A stretch of DNA of 64,000 bases from Bhargavaea sp. CC-171006. GTDB taxonomy: Bacteria; Bacillota; Bacilli; Bacillales_A; Planococcaceae. Position 1 is the stretch's first letter; each line of letters opens with the position of its first letter. Location: NCBI RefSeq assembly GCF_009761675.1, contig NZ_QUZH01000027.1, positions 183,065 through 247,064 on the forward strand, read 5' to 3'. The notes beneath the pieces are model-generated. The model was not told where the DNA came from. It did no database searches and saw nothing but the letters and a program-made list of their open reading frames with translations. Made by a program: the position numbers and the translations under genes. Below, in pieces: positions 45,864 to 55,138 of the stretch.

Positions 45864-46730
45864 TCAGCGGACCCAGCCCGCTCTTCTCATCTTTTTTGAC
45901 ACAAGCTCCAAAACACCGTCCTGCTCCTCCGCCTCAAGCACGGCAACAGCGTATTCCCGGCATAGGGCTGCAAGCTCTGAAAAATGCCTTTCACTGAGCG
46001 CCTGCTGCCTGTGTATCGCAGCTGCCGTAAGCGATACATCCACCGCCTTGCCGGTCTCCGAATCGACAAAACGGACATCGCTGCCCCGTTCGGGAATATC
46101 CGGAATGTCATCCTTCAATAGAATCATCCTTACCTCACCCGCACTTTTCCTGAGCTTACGGAGAAGCGGACGGAATGATTCGGTCGGCTCCAATCCGTCG
46201 GTCACGACATAGCGGACTGATGCGCCGAGAAGGTTTTCCGAAGCCGCATCCCCTGCAAAGCTGTTCCCTCCAGGAGGCTGCAACTGTTCCAGATGACCCA
46301 GGAAACGGCTCCTGTTCCGGACGCCCTTTGCCGAAAACACGGACGGCTTTGGGCCACCCGCTGTCATGAAAACAAGATGGTCATCAGCCGACAGCGCCAT
46401 CATGCCAAGCATTGCACACAGCCTCCGTGCATAGAGCCACCGGTCACCGCCCATTGACCGGCTGGCATCCAGGATCACGGACACACGCAGTTCGCGCTCG
46501 TCCATGAAACGCTTGATGAACAGCTGATCTGTCCTTGCATAAATGTTCCAGTCGACATTTCGGATGTCGTCACCGGGAGCATAAGGCTGGAAATCCGAGA
46601 AATCCGGAGAGGTTCCGCTCCTGCCCGAGGCATTTCGCCCATGACGCATCCCTCTCGGAGCAGTTCGGGCCAGATGCCGGAGCCTGGCGGTGACAGCGGC
46701 AGCGGTCGTTGGAAAAAACGATTCAGTCAT
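45864..46730 (-). CDS. DUF58 domain protein
   Basis: This 288-residue soluble protein has the DUF58 core motif DIRNVDWNIYARTDQLFIKRFMDERE (about residues 50-75), followed by a VWA-like fold (VSVILDASRSMGGDRW). DUF58 proteins are nearly always encoded next to MoxR ATPases and are thought to be their cofactors or substrates' adaptors. Its ATG overlaps the MoxR stop by four bases (ATGA). The usual N-terminal membrane segments of some DUF58 proteins are absent here. Confidence 0.88.
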   Translation of the reverse strand: MTESFFPTTAAAVTARLRHLARTAPRGMRHGRNASGRSGTSPDFSDFQPYAPGDDIRNVDWNIYARTDQLFIKRFMDERELRVSVILDASRSMGGDRWLYARRLCAMLGMMALSADDHLVFMTAGGPKPSVFSAKGVRNRSRFLGHLEQLQPPGGNSFAGDAASENLLGASVRYVVTDGLEPTESFRPLLRKLRKSAGEVRMILLKDDIPDIPERGSDVRFVDSETGKAVDVSLTAAAIHRQQALSERHFSELAALCREYAVAVLEAEEQDGVLELVSKKMRRAGWVR

Positions 46731-47719
46731 GACGCGTGTCCTCCTGCAGACAAATCGGCAAGCCGCATGATCAGGCCATCCGCCGGCATGCCTTCCGCTT
46801 CACCCTCATAGTTGAACAGCAGACGGTGGCGAAGCACAGGAACCGCACATTTTTTCAGATCGCCGATTGAGACATGGAAACGCCCTTCGCTCAGTGCCCG
46901 TGCTTTTGCCGCCAGCACAAGGCTCTGCAGACCGCGGGGACCGCTGCCAAAGCGGACCCACCGTCTTACCTCATCCAACGGGGAACCGGATGGATGCGTG
47001 CCGGTGACGATCCGGGCGGCCACATCCAGCATCTCCTCCGGCAAAATTACTTCCCGCACCATTTCACGGGCTCGCCGGATTTCTTCCGGTCCCATTAACT
47101 TCTGAATGCCGCCAGTTTCGCTGCCCGTTGTACGGCGGATGATTTCCTTGAGCTCTTCCATACCCGGGTTCGGGACGATCACTTTGCAGAGAAAACGGTC
47201 CAGCTGCGCTTCGGGCAGCGGATAGGTTCCTTCTAGTTCAATCGGATTTTGTGTGGCCAATACGAAAAACGGGTCCTTCATCGGACGGGTGCTTCCGAGT
47301 GTCGTCACCGTCCGTTCTCCCATCGCCTCGAGCAGCGCGCTTTGTGTTTTCGGTGTGGCGCGGTTGATTTCATCGGCGAGCACCATCTCGCTGAATATTG
47401 GCCCTTCACGAAATACAAATGACTTGCGCCCATCCGGTGTTTCTTCAATCACCGTTGTTCCCGTGATGTCGGAAGGCATCAGGTCGGGGGTGAACTGGAT
47501 GCGGGAAAAGCCCAGGTCCAGCACTTCGGAAAACGTCCGGATCAGCATCGTTTTCCCAAGTCCCGGCAACCCCTCAAGAAGCGTATGGCCTCCGGCAAGA
47601 ATGGAATAAATGATAAAGTCCACCGCCTCCTCCTGTCCGACGATGAACTTTCCCACCTCTTCCTTCACCTTTCGGATTTTCAGACTCATCTCCGTATAAT
47701 CCTCTTTCGTAAACGCCAT
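46727..47719 (-). CDS. MoxR-family AAA+ ATPase
   Basis: This 330-residue AAA+ ATPase of the MoxR/RavA class has Walker A LLEGLPGLGKTMLI (about residue 50), Walker B LADEINRATPKTQSALLEAM and sensor FVLATQNPIELEGTYPLPEAQLDRF. MoxR proteins act as chaperones that mature or insert cofactors into protein complexes, usually with VWA partners. The ATG at 47719 has GGGAG 8 nt upstream; a GTG three codons earlier is too close to it. It begins 5 nt after the preceding stop and is coupled to the DUF58 gene. Confidence 0.92.
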   Translation of the reverse strand: MAFTKEDYTEMSLKIRKVKEEVGKFIVGQEEAVDFIIYSILAGGHTLLEGLPGLGKTMLIRTFSEVLDLGFSRIQFTPDLMPSDITGTTVIEETPDGRKSFVFREGPIFSEMVLADEINRATPKTQSALLEAMGERTVTTLGSTRPMKDPFFVLATQNPIELEGTYPLPEAQLDRFLCKVIVPNPGMEELKEIIRRTTGSETGGIQKLMGPEEIRRAREMVREVILPEEMLDVAARIVTGTHPSGSPLDEVRRWVRFGSGPRGLQSLVLAAKARALSEGRFHVSIGDLKKCAVPVLRHRLLFNYEGEAEGMPADGLIMRLADLSAGGHAS

Positions 47720-47724
47720 CTTCC

Positions 47725-49119
47725 TCACTCCCTCTTGTCGATCGACGAAAAGTAATCAGACAGGACCTTTTGGAGGTCTTCCGGAAGGCCAAGACGGCCG
47801 GCATGCTCCACATAGGCTTCCCGGTACTCGCCTTGCACCTCCGCATATGGCCGGACATCCCCTTTTTCAGCAGGAACGAGGCTTTCGGCAGCAGAAGTGC
47901 CTTCTTTCCGCGGACCTGCGTCCAGCTCCGGATCGCCCGTTTCAGGCGGGGATTGCGGCGTGCTGACAAGGTTCCGGTCCCCGTCACCCGAGCCTTGGCC
48001 GGTACCCTTGCTGCCTGAACCAGGAGCGTCTCCGGCATTGCTTCCTGATCCGGCTTCGCCCGCTCTGTCGCTTCCGGTGCCGTCTCCGCTTTGCGTACCG
48101 CCCCGATTACCGCTGCCGTCCTGTGCTTCGTTTCCAGTTCCCTCCGAATCATTGCCATTTTCGCCGGAGGAACTTCCTTTGCCCTCTGTTCCCGATTCCC
48201 CGCCACCGTTTTTGTCTGAAGAGGAACTGTCTTTTTCTCCTTCATCTACAGCGGGACCGGTCCCCTTTTCTCCAAGAGAAGCATGTTCTCCCGCCCCTGA
48301 TGTGCGTCCCATGCGGGCAAGTTGTTCTTCGGCATCTCCTGACATCTCGGCCAGTGCTGCCGACGCCTCGCCCGGGGTCAGAATACGTTCTCCCGCCGTT
48401 TGGCCGGGACTGTTTAGGGGACGCTCCGCCAGGCGTTCCTCAAGGGACAGTTCCCTCTGGAGCTTCACCGTCTCTCGGACTGCCTCTTCCGGAGAATCAG
48501 CAGATCTGATTTGTTCCGCCAGATCAGAAAGTCTTTTTTCGATTTCCGGATCTTCCGTCTGTTCCGCAAGGTCAGTAACATGGTCGGCGAGATCCTCGAT
48601 GATCTGCTGTTCTTCTTCGGCTTCCTGCGCTTCAAGCTGTGCGGAGGAGGGGAACAGGGAAAGCCCCGCCGTGACTGCGGCTGCGAAGCACGCGATCAGG
48701 AGCGGCCTGGGTTCCAGCCACCGCCCTTTCCTCTTTCTGAAGCGATCCATAGCGCCGGATACCTCTTCCGCGGCGGCATCTGCAAGTGCATCCGAAAGGG
48801 CGCCTTCCCTTCTCCCATCGGTCTCTGCCGCCAGGATGACATTGTCTTTGCCGAATGAATCAAGCATTCTTACCGAATCTGGCCGTGATGGAGCCTTCCG
48901 CCACTCGTATGCGAATATCACAAAAACGGCTGCGACTGCAACCATCGCCGTATAACCGGCGTAGCCCGGCCAGACAAACAGACGGGAAGCAGCAAGCAGG
49001 GCAGTGGCAGTCAACGCGCCGAAGGCCAGCCCACGCACAGTTGTCCTCATAAACCATTCCAACAAGAGTCTCCGCCGCACATATGCGACGGCCCTGCCAA
49101 GTTTGCGCCTGCTATCCAT
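47725..49119 (-). CDS. Membrane protein with Gly/Ser-rich disordered stretch
   Basis: This 464-residue protein is not firmly assigned. It has two adjacent N-terminal helices (GLAFGALTATALLAASRLF, YTAMVAVAAVFVIFAYEW), a third near 140-160 (PLLIACFAAAVTAGLSLF), and then an acidic coiled-coil region with repeated DLAEQ-type segments. About 120 residues of Gly/Ser/Glu/Asp-rich low complexity follow, then a compact C-terminus (YAEVQGEYREAYVEHAGRLGLPEDL). The layout recalls DUF4175-like proteins found beside MoxR-VWA genes; this is only a resemblance. AAAGGAGAGG precedes the ATG. It sits between the permease and MoxR genes. Confidence 0.65.
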   Translation of the reverse strand: MDSRRKLGRAVAYVRRRLLLEWFMRTTVRGLAFGALTATALLAASRLFVWPGYAGYTAMVAVAAVFVIFAYEWRKAPSRPDSVRMLDSFGKDNVILAAETDGRREGALSDALADAAAEEVSGAMDRFRKRKGRWLEPRPLLIACFAAAVTAGLSLFPSSAQLEAQEAEEEQQIIEDLADHVTDLAEQTEDPEIEKRLSDLAEQIRSADSPEEAVRETVKLQRELSLEERLAERPLNSPGQTAGERILTPGEASAALAEMSGDAEEQLARMGRTSGAGEHASLGEKGTGPAVDEGEKDSSSSDKNGGGESGTEGKGSSSGENGNDSEGTGNEAQDGSGNRGGTQSGDGTGSDRAGEAGSGSNAGDAPGSGSKGTGQGSGDGDRNLVSTPQSPPETGDPELDAGPRKEGTSAAESLVPAEKGDVRPYAEVQGEYREAYVEHAGRLGLPEDLQKVLSDYFSSIDKRE

Positions 49120-49131
49120 GCCACCTCTCCT

Positions 49132-49962
49132 TTATTTTCCCCGCGCCATATTGACACGCAGTGATTTCACCGACACGAAAACGGCCGCCGCTGTAAGAGC
49201 CAGATAAAACAACAGATAAGTCAGCCAGACCGGCCATCTGAGCCCGGTCATCCCATGCAGGAAATCACCGGAATCCGGCGCGAGGAGTGAGGCGGTCAGC
49301 ACCGCCGGATTGATCGCCGCGAACAGATAAGCAGCAGGAGATACGCCCCCTTGGTTAAGCGAGGCGAAGAAGATGCTGAGAAACCCGGTGACCGCGAGCA
49401 GGGAGAGAACCGAGCCGTAAGTCGCGATCATCGAGATGATCGTCTTTTGGATCAATGTGGAGAACATGACCCCGAGACTGCCGATCGCGATTGTTGTCAG
49501 CAGGAAGTAGAACATGAACAGAAGCAGCTGTTTCGGCGACACACCGCCGTACAGAAAGACGACGCTGTACAGTGGCAGGCTTGATACCAGCATCAGAATC
49601 AGGAAGGCGATTGAAGACAGCAGCTTGCCGATAATGATCTGGAAAGAGGACTGCGAAGTCGTCAGCAGCATGTTGAGCGTCTGCTTTTCCCGCTCCGAAC
49701 TGATGGATCCTGCGGTAAGCCCCGGCGTAATGAAGAGAACGAGCACAAGTTGGATATAAGTCAGCAACGTGAACAGCATATAGCTCTGGCCGGGATCCAG
49801 ATACCCTCCGGAAGAACTGTCCTGCGTCATGATGTACATGAAGCCGATGACGAACAGGCTCATCGCAGCCAAGTAAAAGAGGATGCCGACAAAGCTTTTC
49901 GGAGACCGGAAACGGAGCTTGATTTCTTTCATCAGAACCGGATTGGACAGGTCCGTTTTCAT
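49132..49962 (-). CDS. ABC-2 type exporter permease
   Basis: This 276-residue permease has six hydrophobic helices and an ABC-2 layout with a cytosolic start (NPVLMKEIKLRFRSPKSF). The loop SSEREKQTLNMLLTTSQS is the conserved SxExExGT-like element of ABC-2/NatB-type permeases. The ATG at 49962 overlaps the ATPase stop (TGATG), with GGAGG 9 nt upstream; a GTG one codon earlier is possible. It works with the ATPase encoded just upstream. Confidence 0.85.
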   Translation of the reverse strand: MKTDLSNPVLMKEIKLRFRSPKSFVGILFYLAAMSLFVIGFMYIMTQDSSSGGYLDPGQSYMLFTLLTYIQLVLVLFITPGLTAGSISSEREKQTLNMLLTTSQSSFQIIIGKLLSSIAFLILMLVSSLPLYSVVFLYGGVSPKQLLLFMFYFLLTTIAIGSLGVMFSTLIQKTIISMIATYGSVLSLLAVTGFLSIFFASLNQGGVSPAAYLFAAINPAVLTASLLAPDSGDFLHGMTGLRWPVWLTYLLFYLALTAAAVFVSVKSLRVNMARGK

Positions 49963-50894
49963 CACACTCCGCCTCCTTTCGTAAGTGACAGGAATACGTC
50001 TTCCAGGTCGGTCTCCTCTTCGGAGAAAGAGCGGATTCCAAGAGGGCTTGCAGCGGCCGCTGCAAGCAGTTCTTCCTGGTCCGACTGTGAACCGCTGAAC
50101 GAGAACGTGACCTCGCCTGTTTCATCGTCACGGCGCAGTGCCGAGACAAACGGCCTTTCTTCGAAGAAACTGGCCGCAGCTGCGGGAGGGCCGTTCAACT
50201 TGACTGTGATGACCCGGTCACCCTTCATCATGGAATGGATATCCCGAACGGGTTGTCTGGCCAGCAGCCGTCCCCGGTCGATCACTCCGATTTCGTCACA
50301 CATCTCCGCGAGCTCGGGGAGGATATGGGACGAGATGAGAATCGTTTTGTCCATTTCCTTCAGCCGCTTCATGATCTCCCTCATTTCAACCCTCGCCCTC
50401 GGATCAAGCCCCGATGCCGGCTCATCGAGGATCAGCACTTTCGGGTCATGAATCAGGCTTCGGGCCAGGCAAAGCCGCTGCTTCATCCCGCGCGACAGGG
50501 AATCCACATACGCATCCCGCTTTTCTGCAAGGTTCACCAGATCCAGAAGCTGGCCGATCAGAACTTTGCGGCTCCCGGCCGGAATGCCGTAGCTCGCCGC
50601 ATAGAAGTCCAGGTACTCCTCTGTTTTCAGCTGGTCGTAAACACCGAAAAAATCAGGCATGTAGCCGATCAGCTTGCGGACTTCAGCCGGTGAGGTGCGC
50701 ACGCTGTGCCCTCCGACAAAAGCATCGCCGGAAGTCGGAGGCAGCAGGGTCGCCAGGATCGAGAATGTCGTCGACTTCCCCGCGCCGTTTGCCCCGACAA
50801 AGCCGAAAACGCTTCCTTCCCCGATTTCCAGGTTCAAATCCTGAAGAGCTTGGAATGTCCCGTATGACTTGGTCAGATTCCTGGTTTCAATCAT
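49962..50894 (-). CDS. ABC exporter ATPase
   Basis: This 310-residue ABC ATPase of the drug/natrium export (CcmA-like) group has Walker A GANGAGKST, signature LSRGMKQRLCLARSL, Walker B VLILDEPASGLDPRARVEM, and an H-loop ISSHILPELAEM. The C-terminal ~90 residues form the DUF4162-type extension common in ABC-2 ATPases. Its ATG overlaps the stop of the 777-residue protein by four bases and its stop overlaps the permease start, so the three are coupled. Confidence 0.93.
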   Translation of the reverse strand: MIETRNLTKSYGTFQALQDLNLEIGEGSVFGFVGANGAGKSTTFSILATLLPPTSGDAFVGGHSVRTSPAEVRKLIGYMPDFFGVYDQLKTEEYLDFYAASYGIPAGSRKVLIGQLLDLVNLAEKRDAYVDSLSRGMKQRLCLARSLIHDPKVLILDEPASGLDPRARVEMREIMKRLKEMDKTILISSHILPELAEMCDEIGVIDRGRLLARQPVRDIHSMMKGDRVITVKLNGPPAAAASFFEERPFVSALRRDDETGEVTFSFSGSQSDQEELLAAAAASPLGIRSFSEEETDLEDVFLSLTKGGGV

Positions 50895-53224
50895 GGCGAC
50901 GCCATCCCTTCCAATTCGATTTCCGGCAGCGTTGCGGGTCCTCCGTCCGACGAGCTCTCGATACGGAATTGGAAAGCACCGTCGCGGCCGATGTAGTCCT
51001 TTGCGGGATCCAATTCATGCTTGCCGGCTATAAGTTCTTCAAATTCCCCGGATGACCGGTTCAGGACAGAGATGCCGGCCCCTTCAGAGATGCGGACTTC
51101 AAATGAGGTCCAGCCGATTCCCGGCTGTGCATAGACTTCCGGAACGGAAGGCTCGTATAGGAACGTCCCCGGCGAAAGGAACAGGTCCCCTTCCGGATAC
51201 TGCTCTACATACCCGTCCGGCCCCTCCGGTGTTACGGGTCCGCTGATGGAGGAAGGCGGTATGCGGAATGGCCCGGAAAGCCGGATTTCCGGATCGAACG
51301 GCTGCACGATGACTGAAACCGAACTGTACTCCGGATTCCCTTCCAGACTGACTTTGGCAAGTGGAGAGGCGGTATGCCCGACAAGCGCCGGACGCTTTCC
51401 ATCCAGATAGTAACCGGCTGCCTGAACCATGTTTCCGGCCCTCTGATCTTCCCCGTTCCCGTAGCCGATGCCTGTGCCTGCTAGTGACACAGCCGGGAAA
51501 AGCACACTGCCCTGTACCTCCACGTCGATTTCCGCAGTTTCTCCGGCTTCCAGATCACCGAGCGGAATCAAGCCTGTGCCGCTCCAGACAGCGACGTCCC
51601 TCAGGCGAAATGAAAATCCGTTTTTCAGAGTTCCGGTCAGTCTGCCTCCGGAAACAGCGAGGTCGGCTTCGAGACTGCCTGCATCCTCAAGACGTGTGTC
51701 ACCATGAACCGTGCGTACCGACCAGTACGGCACGTCTCTGAGTGTCAGTAAGGTGCCTTGCGGCGACTGTTCCGCAACCGCGTGCCCGAAGCTGCCCGAA
51801 CCGCCGGAGAAGACAGCACTTTCCCCCGCAGCTGAGAGGGTCATCGGTGATGAGGCGACCGCCTCCAGATCCCCTCCCCGATTGGTCAGCACTGACCCGG
51901 CATACATGCCGGTAAGCGTTCCGCTGCCATCGGAAAGGAAAAGGGCCGCCTGCCTGAACTGGGGATTGAACAGCCTGTCTTTTGCACCGTAGGCGAATAT
52001 CCCTGCTGAGATCAGGACAGCGGCAGCCGGGATGATCCACCAAGCCTGCTCCCGTCGGTCCTTTTTTTTGAGGACATAGTAGAGCACAGGACCGACCAGG
52101 ATAATATAAAGCACCACAATGACGATGATGGCTGCAGCAGGTATCCTGAAGGTTTCAAAACGCTCCGTTGCACTTTGGGCCAGCTGGACAAACTCACTTT
52201 CCGGGTTCCCGTACATACCGGAATGGGTTGAATTGCTTCCCGGCAGCCCCGTAAGGATTACGCCAATGAAGCGGGCGGTATCCGGTGCGGAAGCCAGCGG
52301 TTCATCTCCGAATGAAAACGCCGTCTGAACGATATTGCCCGCCCCGTATTCAGAAAAGGCAGCCAGGACACGGCCATCCCATTCCCCCAGGGATTTTGCA
52401 CGGTCAGCCAGTGAAACACGGAACGCCGGCACATCAGTTTCGACCCCCGTTTCCCGCAGCGCTTGAGGCGGAAGTTCTGCCCTGCCCTGCTGTTCAAGAG
52501 GCAATGCACTTCTGAACAGCCCGGCATCGGCAGGATCATCGGTCATTCCGATAAGGAGAGTCGCCCCTGACCGGATGCGGCCGGCAATGGCCTCCTGATC
52601 AGCCTGCGAAAGTCCGGCCAGCACCCCGTCATCCGCGATGATCAGATCAGCCGCCTCCCATCCGGCCGTGTCAGCCGGAAGAAGATCGTTCCGGTCAAGC
52701 GGCCCGATCATCTCGGATTCCGGCGTATTGCCGAAATTCAGGTCCCTGAGTCCCGCAACACGGTCAGCACTTTCGGCAAGAGCCACTGCAAACGAAGTTT
52801 CCATATAATAAAAATTCACGTTCGGACGGCGGTCCCCTTTATAGCCGACTTCCCGTCCGTTTCTCCATCCACCCTCAAAAAAACGGAATTGCTTTTCCGA
52901 AAAAGAGTAGGAGTTCGCCGAATCGACAGTTAGCCGTACCGTCTCCGTCTCACCCGTGCCGATTTCCAGCCCGATTGCCCTGGCCGTTCCGGATTCATAA
53001 ATGTCGCTGAAATCAATCACCAGATCGCCACTGAACGGGTCGCCCTCATTCCGGATCTCGACCACTACAGGCATGGCTCTTCCTTCCTTCGCCTTCCCGT
53101 CTATGCCGCCCGCTGCCTTGACGGTCAGCTCAGGGGCCGCAGCGGCGGATCCTGCCCCCATCAGCACTGCCAGCGAAAATATGAATAGTGCCGTCCCCCA
53201 TTTCACTGCTTTCAATTGCCCCAT
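50891..53224 (-). CDS. Large exported membrane protein heading the cluster
   Basis: This is a 777-residue protein. A signal peptide (ALFIFSLAVLMGAGSAAAA) is followed by a beta-sandwich region (PVVVEIRNEGDPFSGDLVIDFSD) and a segment resembling DUF4350/amidotransferase-like folds (AADLIIADDGVLAGLS...GATLLIGMTDD). Two helices follow near 360-410 (AAAIIVIVVLYIILVGPVLYYVL, IIPAAAVLISAGIFAYG), then a further ~360-residue domain rich in strands. Family not recognised with certainty. The annotated ATG abuts its AAAAGGGG site; a TTG at 53215, nine bases further in, is better spaced. It is the first gene of the eight-gene cluster. Confidence 0.65.
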   Translation of the reverse strand: MGQLKAVKWGTALFIFSLAVLMGAGSAAAAPELTVKAAGGIDGKAKEGRAMPVVVEIRNEGDPFSGDLVIDFSDIYESGTARAIGLEIGTGETETVRLTVDSANSYSFSEKQFRFFEGGWRNGREVGYKGDRRPNVNFYYMETSFAVALAESADRVAGLRDLNFGNTPESEMIGPLDRNDLLPADTAGWEAADLIIADDGVLAGLSQADQEAIAGRIRSGATLLIGMTDDPADAGLFRSALPLEQQGRAELPPQALRETGVETDVPAFRVSLADRAKSLGEWDGRVLAAFSEYGAGNIVQTAFSFGDEPLASAPDTARFIGVILTGLPGSNSTHSGMYGNPESEFVQLAQSATERFETFRIPAAAIIVIVVLYIILVGPVLYYVLKKKDRREQAWWIIPAAAVLISAGIFAYGAKDRLFNPQFRQAALFLSDGSGTLTGMYAGSVLTNRGGDLEAVASSPMTLSAAGESAVFSGGSGSFGHAVAEQSPQGTLLTLRDVPYWSVRTVHGDTRLEDAGSLEADLAVSGGRLTGTLKNGFSFRLRDVAVWSGTGLIPLGDLEAGETAEIDVEVQGSVLFPAVSLAGTGIGYGNGEDQRAGNMVQAAGYYLDGKRPALVGHTASPLAKVSLEGNPEYSSVSVIVQPFDPEIRLSGPFRIPPSSISGPVTPEGPDGYVEQYPEGDLFLSPGTFLYEPSVPEVYAQPGIGWTSFEVRISEGAGISVLNRSSGEFEELIAGKHELDPAKDYIGRDGAFQFRIESSSDGGPATLPEIELEGMASP

Positions 53225-53278
53225 CCCCTTTTACTCAGCTGTTGACTTTGACGTTTTTGTACTCGTCCCGGTTCCGTC

Positions 53279-54157
53279 CTATTTGACTCGTTCCGCATGT
53301 GTGAGCGCAATTTCCTTGAATGCCTCTACCTGAGGAAGGGAGAGGGCCTGTTCATAGCCGATCAGCCATGTATCCCTCGTCAGCTCGAATCGGTCATCAC
53401 CGTCTGTGAGCGGAATTTTATTGACCGGGTCATCTTCACGCAGTGTGATGGAAGGAAGCACGGCATAGCCGATGCCATTCACGGCAAGTTGCCGGCATGT
53501 TTCAATCTGATCGACGATAATCTGGCGGCCGGGGCTGGACTGGAAATGCCGTTGCCACCATTCCCTGATCTCTTCGTAATAATCCGAATCGCTCTTGAAC
53601 TGGACAAACGGCCGTTCCGTTTCCGGAATCTCATCTACGGAGCGGATCACCGTGTCAACCAGATAAAGATGGTCTCTGAACAGATGGACCTTAGCCCCCT
53701 TCCAGTCCGAATGGCCGCGGACAATGCCGACATGGGCTTCACCCTCATGGAGGGCCCTTACGATTTCAGAACTCCATCCGGTCATCAGGGAAACCTTTGC
53801 ATCCGGATATTTGGTGACAAAATCCTTCAGCACAGCAGGCAGCCAGGTCTGACCGACAATCGAAGCGCAGGCGATCTTGAGTGTTCCGTGCACTTTATGG
53901 ACCATTGCCTGAAGGGTTTCCGTAACTTCCTCATACCGGGCAAGCGTCTCCCGGGCAAACTGGATGACATGCTCACCGGCGGGCGTCGGGATCAGCCCTT
54001 TGGATGACCGGATGAACAGTGGTGCGCCCCATTCTTTTTCGATGGAGCGGAGCCGCTGGGACAGTGCCGGCTGCGAAATAAACAGCCGATCCGACGCTTT
54101 CCGCATATTGCCTTCCTCTGCCAGCGTTTTGATGATATTGAATTCATTCACGTTCAT
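53279..54157 (-). CDS. ccpC: LysR-type regulator CcpC
   Basis: This 292-residue LysR regulator is closely similar to B. subtilis CcpC (YkuM): the HTH stretch EEGNMRKASDRLFISQPALSQRLRSIEK and the ligand-domain stretches SLMTGWSSEIVRAL, GIVRGHSDWKG, YLVDT and QIETCRQLAVNGIGYAVLPS all agree from memory. CcpC represses citB (aconitase) and citZ and responds to citrate. It lies next to darB in B. subtilis too. It is followed on the same strand by the eight-gene cluster, 55 nt away, with no obvious terminator between. Confidence 0.9.
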   Translation of the reverse strand: MNVNEFNIIKTLAEEGNMRKASDRLFISQPALSQRLRSIEKEWGAPLFIRSSKGLIPTPAGEHVIQFARETLARYEEVTETLQAMVHKVHGTLKIACASIVGQTWLPAVLKDFVTKYPDAKVSLMTGWSSEIVRALHEGEAHVGIVRGHSDWKGAKVHLFRDHLYLVDTVIRSVDEIPETERPFVQFKSDSDYYEEIREWWQRHFQSSPGRQIIVDQIETCRQLAVNGIGYAVLPSITLREDDPVNKIPLTDGDDRFELTRDTWLIGYEQALSLPQVEAFKEIALTHAERVK

Positions 54158-54292
54158 CGGCCTTCAATCCTTCCTGTAAACCGGACAAATACCGGTCTGA
54201 TTCCTCTGTTCCCCTTTTCCGGCCCGCCCGCCGCCTTCGCCTTCCGGCCGCAGCAGGAATATCTATTGAGGCGCATCCGAAAAAACGGAATT

Positions 54293-54321
54293 AAAAACGG
54301 TTCCGGACAGATCCGGAACCG
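54293..54321 (-). terminator. darB terminator
   Basis: Stem CGGTTCCGGA/TCCGGAACCG (about 54298-54321), with a minus-strand T-run. The 170 nt between ccpC and darB otherwise hold no gene. Confidence 0.75.
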
Positions 54322-54326
54322 ACTGA

Positions 54327-54770
54327 TCAGCGCGGCATTGTATATACCGCTTTTTTCAGTTTCTTCATCAGAACCCGGCGTGTCATGATTCCGGCAAACA
54401 TGCCTTCTTCGTCTTCCACGCAAAGGAACGGATGGTTGATCAACAGATCGAACACCCTTCTGAATTCAGTGTCGATCCCCACAATCGGAAGATCTGTCTG
54501 CATTAATTCATCGACTTTCATATCGGACAGCCGCTCATATTCAATCCGCTCAAGACCAAGGATTGATTCGGTGATCATCCCCATACTGAGCAGACCTCGC
54601 AGCCTGTATTCGTGATCCAGTACCGGGATTGCCGAATAGCCGGTCTTCGTCAGTACAAGGAGCGCATGCTCGGCATTATTGCCGATCTGGACATGGGCGA
54701 CTTTTTCCGATGATATGACATGGTCACGGATGGGCTCGTGAAGAAATTCTGTGTTGTTAACGGAAATCAT
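54327..54770 (-). CDS. darB: Cyclic-di-AMP-binding CBS protein DarB/CbpB
   Basis: This 147-residue protein consists of two CBS motifs, with KVAHVQIGNNAEHALLVLTKTGYSAIPVLD in the first and FLCVEDEEGMFAGIMTRRVLMKKL in the second. It matches B. subtilis DarB (YkuL) and Listeria CbpB. These bind cyclic-di-AMP; in the ligand-free form DarB stimulates (p)ppGpp synthesis by Rel and activates pyruvate carboxylase. The ATG at 54770 is chosen because the in-frame TTG at 54800 has no ribosome site; AAAGGGG is a rather long 12 nt upstream. The neighbour ccpC confirms synteny. Confidence 0.92.
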   Translation of the reverse strand: MISVNNTEFLHEPIRDHVISSEKVAHVQIGNNAEHALLVLTKTGYSAIPVLDHEYRLRGLLSMGMITESILGLERIEYERLSDMKVDELMQTDLPIVGIDTEFRRVFDLLINHPFLCVEDEEGMFAGIMTRRVLMKKLKKAVYTMPR

Positions 54771-54854
54771 ATAGGATCCGACCCCTTTGTCAACCTTCAA
54801 TTTTTGGTTTCCCCGTTTCCATCATATCATAACCCGCTTCCGGCTGACGAGCTT

Positions 54855-54898
54855 ACAAAAACAGGATGCCCGGGAATTAAGCGCCTCCCTGGCATCCT
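54855..54898 (-). terminator. Terminator downstream of the 76-residue membrane protein gene
   Basis: CAGGATGCC and GGCATCCTG arms (about 54861-54898) with a large inner loop; A-run on the left gives the minus-strand T-run. Confidence 0.6.
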
Positions 54899-54907
54899 GA
54901 ATGGGGA

Positions 54908-55138
54908 TCAGTATGTCACTGCATAATAAAAAATGACTGCCCCGATAAAGATTGTTGCAACCGCGATGACGATCAGGATCGGGTTCAGTGCATACGGATG
55001 ATCCCTGACTTCATCCGCAATCTGATCCTCGCCATTCTCCGTCTGCGCCACGGTCCGGTCCATCCTCCTGAACGAAGCAAGCCCAATGGCGATAATCAGC
55101 AGGGATACCGCGATTGTCGGCCATAACCAGACATCCAT
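54908..55138 (-). CDS. Small two-helix membrane protein
   Basis: This 76-residue protein has an N-terminal helix (WLWPTIAVSLLIIAIGLA), a charged cytosolic or external loop (RRMDRTVAQTENGEDQIADEVRDHPYALN) and a C-terminal helix (PILIVIAVATIFIGAVIFYYAV). I do not recognise the family. AAGGAGG stands 7 nt before the ATG at 55138, whereas the longer frame to 55273 overlaps the divergent ykyB start and has no ribosome site. Confidence 0.65.
   Translation of the reverse strand: MDVWLWPTIAVSLLIIAIGLASFRRMDRTVAQTENGEDQIADEVRDHPYALNPILIVIAVATIFIGAVIFYYAVTY

Noticed and set aside
47897..48955. 352-residue Ser/Pro-rich frame on the plus strand
   Set aside because: It is the reverse of the Gly/Ser/Glu-rich stretch in the 464-residue cluster protein; low complexity on both strands explains the open frame.
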